From: DASPXK01 sp035637315
GTDB taxonomy: Bacteria > Chloroflexota > UBA6077 > JACCZL01
NCBI GenBank assembly: GCA_035637315.1
Contig: DASPXK010000170.1
Location: 1 to 13,612 of the forward strand
Length of the DNA stretch: 13,612 bases
Direction: 5' to 3'
In this document: positions 1-5,892 of the stretch, one piece after another
Layout: every line of letters starts with the position of its first letter
How positions within the stretch are numbered: position 1 is the first letter of the stretch
Position numbers and translations under genes: made by a program
The notes under the pieces: generated by a model
The model's database searches: none
Told to the model about the DNA's origin: nothing
The model's input: the letters and a program-made list of their open reading frames with translations, nothing else

Positions 1-98
1 GGGGCAGTGGGTGAGGGCGTTTGAGAGGGGACAGGGGGTGAGGGCGTTTGAGAGGGGGCAGGGGGGTGAGGGCCGTACTTGGGCGTGAGGGCGTTTGA
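1..98. repeat. Degenerate G-rich tandem repeat, cut by the window edge
   Basis: The 14-base core GTGAGGGCGTTTGA occurs at 11-24, 38-51 and 85-98, with a partial copy (GTGAGGGC) at 66-73. The spacings are 27, 28 and 19 bases. The linkers are runs of G broken by CA or AGA. The array probably continues to the left of the window. A 13-base stretch at 33-45 (AGGGGGTGAGGGC) recurs exactly at 3738-3750, in the arm of the dyad downstream of the beta-subunit gene, so the two are probably related intergenic repeats. No coding sequence is supported here. Confidence 0.7.
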
Positions 99-124
99 CA
101 CTCCGCCCGAGGCCGGCCTATCAT
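95..124 (+). promoter_or_regulatory. Sigma70-type promoter of the oxidoreductase operon
   Basis: A perfect -35 hexamer TTGACA (95-100) is separated by 18 bases from TATCAT (119-124), which matches the -10 consensus at five of six positions. Transcription would start near 131, giving a leader of about 60 bases before the first gene. The -35 box lies in the last copy of the upstream tandem repeat, where earlier copies read TTGAGA. This is a consensus match only; no transcript data support it. Confidence 0.6.
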
Positions 125-130
125 GAATAA

Positions 131-146
131 AATTGGTCAGACCATT
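131..146. promoter_or_regulatory. GntR/FadR-type operator-like palindrome
   Basis: The sequence AATTGGTCAGACCATT contains the perfect dyad TGGTC-A-GACCA centred on 139. It follows the TGGT-N3-ACCA pattern bound by FadR-subfamily (FCD) GntR regulators such as PdhR and LldR, whose PdhR-type site is close to AATTGGT-N3-ACCAATT. It sits at the predicted transcription start, where a bound repressor would block initiation. No GntR regulator gene is in the window, so the binding protein is unknown. Confidence 0.45.
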
Positions 147-192
147 GGGCCACTTAGAAGCGCCCACTCGGGGATGGACAGGAGGCACGCGT

Positions 193-1302
193 ATGGCCGA
201 AACGGCGGTCGCGGCAAAGTCATCCTCGGTAGAGGTCGTCTACCGAGGGATCTTCCAGAAGACCCTGGCGAACCGAATCTGCCGCGGGCTGGTGGTCGCG
301 GCCCGCAAGGACGGCCGGGTTGGGACGGCCTTCGCGCGATACGGCGACTCGCCCGAGCGCAACGGTGTGCCCGCCAAGAACTTCGCGGTCGTCGCCAGCG
401 ATGGCGACGAGCTCGAGAAGAGCCTCGCCAAGTACGAGCCGGCGATCGTGGATGTGTCGATCTGCGTCGACGACGTGATGTGCAAGGGCATCGAGTCGTG
501 GGCCTGGTACGGCATTCAGCCGATCAACAAGCTGGTCCGCGAGGGCGGTTTCTTGCTGGTCACGTCGGACCGCTCGCCGGAAGAGCTGCTCCAGTTCACC
601 CACCAGAAGAGCTACGACTGGACCCTGGCGGTCATCCCAAGCCCCAAGCGGGAGGGCGTCTTCGCGCCCGACGGCACGGCCAGCCTGGCGGGCCTGTGGG
701 TCTACAACGACGACAACACCGACTATCGCTGCATGGCCGCGGTGACCCGGGTCGCGCCCGAGATCGTGTCGATCGACGCGGTCGAGGAGTACGTCCGCGA
801 GCAGACCAAAGACGAGGACCGCGTCAAGCAGGCCCGCGACGCCTACGACAACCTGAGGATCCTGGCGGTCAAGGGCGGCCAGGGCAACGCGCACTTCTAC
901 GAGCAGTACGAGAAGCCCGGCTGGACCCAGATGCGCGAGGGGATCATCGTCGAGGCGATGAAGGTCGGGACCCGCAACCCGGTGTACAAGAAGTGGACCG
1001 CGCGCACGCGGCGCCCGCTGATCGACTTCGACAAGTGCATCAAGTGCACGCTGTGCTGGCTGCATTGCCCCGACGAGTGCTTCGAGGTCACGCCGGACGG
1101 GACCTACGAGGTGGTCTACGAGGCGTGCATCGGCTGCTCGATCTGCGAAGAGGTCTGCCCGGTCGAGAACTGCATCAAGATGGTCAACGAGCTGGAGTTC
1201 GACCACAACGACAGCCTGTACGAGATGTCGAAGGCGGACCCGGATGGGTACAGGAAGCTGCTCGAGAAGCACGGCTTCCCGGTCGCCGAGGGGGTGAAGT
1301 AG
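193..1302 (+). CDS. 2-oxoacid:ferredoxin oxidoreductase, fused gamma-delta subunit (probable oxalate oxidoreductase)
   Basis: This subunit should pass electrons from the catalytic alpha/beta pair to ferredoxin. Residues about 15-200 form a gamma-like (PorG) domain, recognisable by the stretch around AFARYGDSPERNGVPAKNF. The C-terminal third is a delta-like (PorD) two-cluster ferredoxin domain. The first cluster motif uses C282, C285, C288 and C292; the second uses C312, C315, C318 and C322. Each is CxxCxxCxxxCP, fitting two [4Fe-4S] clusters. The GxGGQG loop usual near the start of PorG is not present. The ATG at 193 is chosen because AGGAGG at 180-185 lies 7 bases upstream; an in-frame TTG at 133 lacks this and overlaps the operator. 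The product is 369 residues and cytoplasmic. It ends one base before the alpha gene, so the two are co-transcribed. The gamma/delta fusion and the gene order match what I recall of Moorella OOR. Confidence 0.88.
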   Translation: MAETAVAAKSSSVEVVYRGIFQKTLANRICRGLVVAARKDGRVGTAFARYGDSPERNGVPAKNFAVVASDGDELEKSLAKYEPAIVDVSICVDDVMCKGIESWAWYGIQPINKLVREGGFLLVTSDRSPEELLQFTHQKSYDWTLAVIPSPKREGVFAPDGTASLAGLWVYNDDNTDYRCMAAVTRVAPEIVSIDAVEEYVREQTKDEDRVKQARDAYDNLRILAVKGGQGNAHFYEQYEKPGWTQMREGIIVEAMKVGTRNPVYKKWTARTRRPLIDFDKCIKCTLCWLHCPDECFEVTPDGTYEVVYEACIGCSICEEVCPVENCIKMVNELEFDHNDSLYEMSKADPDGYRKLLEKHGFPVAEGVK

Positions 1303-1303
1303 G

Positions 1304-2533
1304 ATGGCGGTTTCGGCAGTCAAACCACTCGAAAAGCTGCTCGAGCAAGAGGAGCTGATCACCGGGTGCGAGGCAATCGCCCACGCGATCCGGCTGGCCG
1401 ACTGCGACGTGGTCGCGGCGTATCCCATCCGCCCCTACGACGGCGTGATGCAGGCAGTGGCCAAGATGATCGCCAACGGCGACCTGGACACCGAGTACAT
1501 CGTCGCCGAGGGCGAGCATTCGCAATTCGAGATCGTCAAGCACGCCTCGGCGGTCGGCTCGCGAGTCTTCGTCGGGTCATCCGGCGTGGGCTGGTTCTAC
1601 GCGTTCGAGGCGATCGCGGTCACGGCCGGCCTCCGCTTGCCGGTGGTGGCGATGGTCGGCAATCGCGCCCTCGACGATCCCGGCGCCTTCGGGGTGGAGC
1701 ACAACGACGCCCTGGCCGTTCGCGACCTCGGCTGGATGCTCACCTGGGTCGACACGGCCCAGGAAGCGCTGGACCGGACGCTGATGGCGTACAAGGTGGC
1801 CGAGAACATGAGGGTCAGCCTGCCGTGCGCGGTCAGCGCAGACGGCGCCTTCCTGACCCACTCGCAGCACCTGGTCAAGGTGCCGCCGCAGGACGCGGTC
1901 AAGCGATTCCTGCCGGCCTACAACCTGGGCGACCGTCTGCTCCACCCCGACAACCCGATCACCATCGCGCCGCAGGTCGACCAGGACTGGCTGATGGAGA
2001 TCCGCAAGCAGAACGACGCGGCTATGAAGCGGGCCCGCGGCGTGATCCAGGCGGCGCATGAGGAGTTCAAGGAGATCTTCGGGCGCGGTGGCGACAACCC
2101 GTTCGTCGAGGAGTACATGACCGACGACGCGGACGTCGTCTTTTTTGGGCAGGGCACGCTGGCAATGCCGGCCCGCGTCGCGGTGCGGCGCATGCGCGAG
2201 CAGGGCAAGAAGGTCGGCTTCGTGCGCCTGAAGTGGTTCCGCCCGTTCCCAAGCGAGGAGATCGCCAGCATCCTGCCGCGCTTCAAGGCGGTGGCGGTGA
2301 TCGACCGCGATTATTCGTTCGGCTCGCCCTATCACGGCGGCGTTCTGTACACTGAGATCAAGTCGGCGCTGTATAGCGCGCCAACGCAGCCACCGATCCT
2401 GGGCTACGTCTGCGGTCTCGGCGGGCGCGAGGTGACCACCGAGGACCTGGAGCTCATCTCCGGCATCACGTTCAAGGCTGGCGAGAGCGGCGAGCAGGAC
2501 AACGAGGTCCGCTGGATCGGCGTGCGAGAATGA
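1304..2533 (+). CDS. 2-oxoacid:ferredoxin oxidoreductase, alpha subunit (probable oxalate oxidoreductase)
   Basis: The 409-residue product has the two domains of PorA-type subunits. The pyrimidine-binding domain spans about 18-240, with EGEHSQ at 69-74 in place of the common ESEHSA and NRALDDPGAFG at 120-130. The PFOR_II domain spans about 270-372, with VGFVRLKWFRPFP and a DRDYSFGSPYHGG segment. The diagnostic YPITP motif, which positions 2-oxoacids in pyruvate-type enzymes, is YPIRP here (R43). R121 and D124 lie 78 and 81 residues after R43. From memory, oxalate oxidoreductase of M. thermoacetica has Arg31, Arg109 and Asp112 in alpha, which gives exactly these spacings. The general family is certain. 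The oxalate substrate is an inference from these residues and the operon layout. The gene starts one base after the gamma-delta stop with only a weak ribosome site, so translational coupling is likely. Confidence 0.92.
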   Translation: MAVSAVKPLEKLLEQEELITGCEAIAHAIRLADCDVVAAYPIRPYDGVMQAVAKMIANGDLDTEYIVAEGEHSQFEIVKHASAVGSRVFVGSSGVGWFYAFEAIAVTAGLRLPVVAMVGNRALDDPGAFGVEHNDALAVRDLGWMLTWVDTAQEALDRTLMAYKVAENMRVSLPCAVSADGAFLTHSQHLVKVPPQDAVKRFLPAYNLGDRLLHPDNPITIAPQVDQDWLMEIRKQNDAAMKRARGVIQAAHEEFKEIFGRGGDNPFVEEYMTDDADVVFFGQGTLAMPARVAVRRMREQGKKVGFVRLKWFRPFPSEEIASILPRFKAVAVIDRDYSFGSPYHGGVLYTEIKSALYSAPTQPPILGYVCGLGGREVTTEDLELISGITFKAGESGEQDNEVRWIGVRE

Positions 2534-2535
2534 CG

Positions 2536-2614
2536 AGCGATCAGCCGTCAGCCATCAGCGGGGCACGGCGTTAGTCGCTGATGGCTGATAGCTGATAGCT
2601 GATAGCTGATAGCT
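2536..2614. repeat. Inverted heptad-repeat dyad between alpha and beta genes
   Basis: The arms 2536-2560 and 2576-2600 are complementary at 22 of 25 positions around a 15-base loop. Both arms are built from 7-bp units. The left arm reads AGCGATC, AGCCGTC, AGCCATC; the right arm reads GATGGCT and then four copies of GATAGCT up to 2614. The right array ends at the beta gene's strong ribosome site AAGGAGGAGG (2615-2624). In the mRNA it would form a long hairpin inside the operon. It could attenuate transcription or stabilise one side of the message, or be a passive mobile repeat. Confidence 0.8.
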
Positions 2615-2630
2615 AAGGAGGAGGTACAGG

Positions 2631-3665
2631 ATGGCGACACAGGAGCTGATCAAGCTCGACCCGATCAAGACCGTCAAGCAGGTCCCGTACACCGAGTACT
2701 TCGTCTCGGGGCATCGCACCTGCCAGGGCTGCGAGTCTGCGCTGGTGATGCGCTACATCGCCAAAGCGGCTGGCCCACGCTCGATCGTCCTGGGCAGCAC
2801 CGGCTGCATGTACGTGGCCAATACGAGCTACTACACCACGCCGTGGGTGGTGCCTTGGATGCACACCCAGCTCGGTTCGGCCGGCTCGGCGGCGACCGGC
2901 ACGGCGGCCGGCCTGAAGGCCCTGATGCGCAAGGGCAAGATCAAGAACGAGCGGATCAACGTGATCGCCTTCTGCGGCGATGGGGGCGGCGCCGACATGG
3001 GCCTGGGCGCGATCTCGGCCGCCCTGACGCATGACGAGTACAACTTCATGGTCATCCTGTACGACAACGAGTCGTACGCCAACACCGACATCCAGCTCTC
3101 TGGCATGACCCCGTGGGGCGCGGTGACCACCTTCAGCCCGACCGGCAAGGCCAAGCGGATCATGCACAAGCGCTGGAAGAAGAACGTGCCGGGCATGATG
3201 GCCGCCGGCCACCCCGAGACACGCTATGTGGCGTCGGCCTGCGCCAGCTACGGCGTGGACCTGATGAACAAGATGCGCAAGGGCCTCGAGCTGGGCGGCC
3301 CAACCTTCCTTCACACCCTCGACCCGTGCCCGAAGGGCTGGCACTACGACCCGCAGTTCTCGCACGAGCTGGGCAAGCTGGCGGTGGAGACCGGCATCTG
3401 GCCGTTGTTCGAGGTCGAGGACAACATCCTTCGGCTGACCGGCACCACCAAGTCCATCGCCGAGGGTCGGTTCCAGCGTAAGCCGGTCCGCGAGTACCTC
3501 ATGCGCCAGGGCCGGTTCGCTCACTTCACCGACGAGGACATCGAGTTCTTCCAGAAGAAGATCGACCGGCAGTGGGACGACTGGGTGATCCCGGGCGTGA
3601 TCGCTTTCGGCGTCGAGGGTCTCAAGGCGCTCAACAAGACGCTCATGGAGCAGCAAAAGGGCTGA
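2631..3665 (+). CDS. 2-oxoacid:ferredoxin oxidoreductase, beta (TPP-binding) subunit (probable oxalate oxidoreductase)
   Basis: This subunit binds thiamine pyrophosphate and the proximal [4Fe-4S] cluster. The four expected cluster cysteines are present: C31 and C34 (TCQGCE), C59 (STGCMY) and C233 (LDPCPKGW). The TPP-diphosphate/Mg motif begins at GDGGGADMG (116-124) and runs to YDNESYANT (144-152). It is followed by SGMTPWGAVTT, which is typical of PorB-type subunits. The length of 344 residues is a little longer than many PorB proteins, with an extra C-terminal helical region. The start is clear: AAGGAGGAGG at 2615-2624 stands 6 bases before the ATG. The 97-base gap to the alpha gene is filled by a hairpin-forming repeat, so the level of this subunit may be set separately. 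With the fused gamma-delta and alpha subunits it completes the enzyme. No accessory gene follows. Confidence 0.92.
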   Translation: MATQELIKLDPIKTVKQVPYTEYFVSGHRTCQGCESALVMRYIAKAAGPRSIVLGSTGCMYVANTSYYTTPWVVPWMHTQLGSAGSAATGTAAGLKALMRKGKIKNERINVIAFCGDGGGADMGLGAISAALTHDEYNFMVILYDNESYANTDIQLSGMTPWGAVTTFSPTGKAKRIMHKRWKKNVPGMMAAGHPETRYVASACASYGVDLMNKMRKGLELGGPTFLHTLDPCPKGWHYDPQFSHELGKLAVETGIWPLFEVEDNILRLTGTTKSIAEGRFQRKPVREYLMRQGRFAHFTDEDIEFFQKKIDRQWDDWVIPGVIAFGVEGLKALNKTLMEQQKG

Positions 3666-3698
3666 CCAGCAGCCGACGGGTCGTCGCTCAAGGATCCG

Positions 3699-3747
3699 CT
3701 CACCCCCTCCTCCCTTGCCGAACTCCGCAGAGGGAGGAGGGGGTGAG
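3699..3747. terminator. Perfect 17-bp dyad, possible terminator between convergent genes
   Basis: The arms 3699-3715 (CTCACCCCCTCCTCCCT) and 3731-3747 are exact inverted complements around a 15-base loop. It lies 33 bases after the beta-gene stop and faces the convergent tct operon. No T-run follows on either strand, so it is not a classic intrinsic terminator. The purine/pyrimidine strand bias and the 13 bases shared with the array at 33-45 suggest it is also a dispersed intergenic repeat. Between this dyad and the next repeat is the short palindrome GGCTTAAGCC (3748-3757). Confidence 0.55.
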
Positions 3748-3799
3748 GGCTTAAGCCTCGTCGTAATGCCGAATCATGTTTACGCCGATAGTTGCCATC

Positions 3800-3872
3800 G
3801 TAGGAGCGGACCCGCGTGTCCGCCCCAGTGATAGCGACCCGATGCGGGGCGCACACGCGGGTGCGCCCCTAC
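3800..3872. repeat. REP/BIME-like double hairpin with GTAGG-GCG tips
   Basis: The arms 3800-3826 and 3846-3872 are complementary at 24 of 27 positions. Each arm also folds on itself: GCGGAC with GTCCGC in the left arm, GCGCAC with GTGCGC in the right arm. Two of the three mismatches between arms are a paired change (G-C versus C-G) that keeps each arm's own stem intact. The right end overlaps the tctA stop codon: the TAG of tctA is the TAG of the repeat's GTAGGGGCG tip, read on the minus strand. A second element of the same design lies at 12176-12246. Confidence 0.75.
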
Positions 3873-5410
3873 CCGTCGGTGGTGACGGGCGCTCCCGCTA
3901 GGCGCTGGCGGATGGTCTGGAGGAGGGGGAGCAGTAAGAGCGCGAACGAGATCAACATCAGCGTCGCGGCGCGCACGTTCGAGAAGAAGATGAGCGGGCT
4001 GCCGCCGCTCATGATCAGGCTCTTGCGTAGCTCGCGCTCGGTCGAGTCGCCGAGCACGATCGCGACGACCAGGGGCGCGAGCGGGTACTTGAGCTTGCGG
4101 AGCCAGTAGCCGACGAGTCCGAAGAAGATCGTGATGAACACGTCGAACAGGCTATTGTTGATCGAATACGAGCCGATGATGCTGATGACGATGATGAATG
4201 GCGTGAGGATCGCGTAGGGGATTCGCATGATCGCCGCCAGCAGTGGTACCGCGAGCAGGCAGATCACGAAGGTCATAAAATGGCCGAGGTAGATGCTCGC
4301 GATGAGCCCCCACACGAAGTCCGGGTGCTGGATGAACAGGAGCGGCCCGGGGGTGAGGCCCCAGATGAAGAGGCCGGCCATCATCACCGCCGAGGTCGGT
4401 GAGCCTGGGACGCCCAGCGTGATCATCGGGACCAGGGAGCCGACGGCCGCGGCGTCGGCCGTGCATTGCGGGGCCATGATCCCGGAGATCTCGCCCTTGC
4501 CGAAGTTCTGTTTGTTCTTCGAGTACTGCCGCGCCAGGCCGTAGCCGAGGAACGAGCCGGCCGTCGCGCCGTGGCCCGGCAGCACGCCGAACCAGAAGCC
4601 GATGACCGAATTCGTGACGACCATCCAGATGCGCTGGCGCATCGCGGCGAGGGCCTCGAAGAGGTCCTTGAAGCCGAGCCTCGTGCTGAGCCGCTCGACG
4701 TAGCCGATGCCCGACTCTTCGGCTGAAGCGAGGATCTCGCCGATGCCGAACAGACCGATAGTCACCGGGACGAAGCCGATCCCAGACAGGACCGTGGTCT
4801 GGCCGAAGGTGAGCCGCGGTTCGCCGGTGATCGTGTCGAAGCCGACGGCGGCGAGAAGGAGACCGAACCCAATCATCATCACGCTCTTGAGGGGCGACTC
4901 GGAGCCGAGGCCGACGAGCGTGGTGAAGGACAGGACGAACACCGCGAAGAGCTCTGGTGGGCCGAACGCCAGCGCGATGTCCGCGAGCGGCTTCGCGAAG
5001 AATGTGAACAACAGCGTCGCGATGAACGCGCCCACGAATGAGGCGAGGAAGGAGCAGGTGAGCGCCAGGCCCGGCTTCCCGAGGCGCTTGGCAAGCGGGA
5101 AGCCGTCGAAGAGGAGGGCGACCGCCCAGGGCTCGCCCGGGATGTTGAATAGGATCGAGGTGACGACCCCGCCGAAGAGCGCCCCCCAGTACACGCCCGC
5201 GAGCAGGATCACCGCGCTCGTCGGGCCGCCAGGCCCGCTGCTCGCGATGAAGACCGTGACCGGCAGCAGGATCGCGACGCCGCTGGTGCCGCCCAGGCCG
5301 GGCAGGACGCCGATGATGAGGCCGAGCGTTACTCCGATGAAGAGCATGAGGATGTTGAAGGGTTGGAGCGCCGTCGCGAAGCCGAGGGCGAGGTTGCCGA
5401 AGACTTCCAT
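3869..5410 (-). CDS. tctA: Tripartite tricarboxylate transporter, large membrane subunit TctA
   Basis: This is the main permease of a TTT-family secondary transporter, which takes up carboxylates delivered by a periplasmic receptor. The 513 residues are nearly all hydrophobic helices, about the usual length for TctA with roughly 12 spans. Hallmark glycine/proline loops are visible: GVLPGLGG at 34-41, the internally related GVLPGHGA near 275, and LGVPGSPTSAVMM near 330. The ATG shares one base with the tctB stop (TGATG), so translation is coupled. The substrate cannot be read from sequence. The neighbouring oxidoreductase makes oxalate or another small dicarboxylate plausible. The C-terminus ends inside the repeat at 3800-3872, so the last few residues and the stop may have been altered by that repeat. 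Confidence 0.93.
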   Translation of the reverse strand: MEVFGNLALGFATALQPFNILMLFIGVTLGLIIGVLPGLGGTSGVAILLPVTVFIASSGPGGPTSAVILLAGVYWGALFGGVVTSILFNIPGEPWAVALLFDGFPLAKRLGKPGLALTCSFLASFVGAFIATLLFTFFAKPLADIALAFGPPELFAVFVLSFTTLVGLGSESPLKSVMMIGFGLLLAAVGFDTITGEPRLTFGQTTVLSGIGFVPVTIGLFGIGEILASAEESGIGYVERLSTRLGFKDLFEALAAMRQRIWMVVTNSVIGFWFGVLPGHGATAGSFLGYGLARQYSKNKQNFGKGEISGIMAPQCTADAAAVGSLVPMITLGVPGSPTSAVMMAGLFIWGLTPGPLLFIQHPDFVWGLIASIYLGHFMTFVICLLAVPLLAAIMRIPYAILTPFIIVISIIGSYSINNSLFDVFITIFFGLVGYWLRKLKYPLAPLVVAIVLGDSTERELRKSLIMSGGSPLIFFSNVRAATLMLISFALLLLPLLQTIRQRLAGAPVTTDG

Positions 5411-5889
5411 CAGACCGGCAGCAGGGCGCCGTAGAAGACGCTCTTCGGCAGGGCTACGCGGAAGCCCAGCTCGAAGCCGAGGTAGGTCGCCGCGGGCACC
5501 GCGACCGCGATCAGGACCACCCAGACCCAGCGGTAGCGACCGATGTAGCGCGCGAAGAAGCCCATGTAGAGCGCGGTCACGATGTAGATACCCAGCCAGA
5601 CCAGCGCGACGGTGGCGACGAGCATGGGAATGACGAGCTGGAGCACGGCGAAGACGCTCTCCCTACCGCGGAACACGCCCTCCGCCGGTTGCGGTGTCGT
5701 CGCGACCGCGTACATGACTGCGAGCCCCGCGATCCCCATGAGCGCAGCCGCCCAGAACGGGTAGAAGCCCGCGCCCATTCCGCCGGGATCCCTGGAAGCG
5801 CCGATCAGCGCGCCCTTGCGCGAGTCGAGCATGGCGACCGCAGCCAGCAGCACGAACACACCCGCCGTGCCCACCTGATACGGCCGCAC
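5410..5889 (-). CDS. tctB: Tripartite tricarboxylate transporter, small membrane subunit TctB
   Basis: The product is a 159-residue membrane protein with four predicted helices, at about 7-22, 43-63, 78-108 and 120-142. The loop PGGMGAGFYPFW after the first helix and the C-terminal LPKSVFYGALLPV resemble the TctB family. It partners TctA in the membrane; its exact role in the family is not well defined. Translation starts at GTG (5889-5887), three bases after the tctC stop, with only a weak ribosome site, so it probably depends on tctC translation. The tctC-tctB-tctA order is the standard one. Confidence 0.88.
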   Translation of the reverse strand: MRPYQVGTAGVFVLLAAVAMLDSRKGALIGASRDPGGMGAGFYPFWAAALMGIAGLAVMYAVATTPQPAEGVFRGRESVFAVLQLVIPMLVATVALVWLGIYIVTALYMGFFARYIGRYRWVWVVLIAVAVPAATYLGFELGFRVALPKSVFYGALLPV

Positions 5890-5892
5890 GCG

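Noticed and set aside
1..192. G-rich array as a replication origin or iteron set
   Set aside because: There is no AT-rich unwinding region, DnaA box or replication gene nearby; the copies are degenerate.
123..1358. A 411-residue + strand open frame beginning just after the promoter
   Set aside because: It is out of frame with the clear gamma-delta gene, Arg/Gly-rich, and shows no family motif; it is a GC-driven shadow.
220..1428. A 402-residue minus-strand open frame
   Set aside because: Antisense shadow of the gamma-delta and alpha genes, with low-complexity Leu/Val/Asp/Arg composition and no motifs.
2613..3656. A 347-residue minus-strand open frame
   Set aside because: Antisense to the beta subunit gene, whose TPP and cysteine motifs prove the plus strand.
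193..3665. Calling the operon pyruvate:ferredoxin oxidoreductase
   Set aside because: The YPIRP change and the fused gamma-delta layout fit oxalate oxidoreductase better, though pyruvate-type activity is not excluded by sequence alone.
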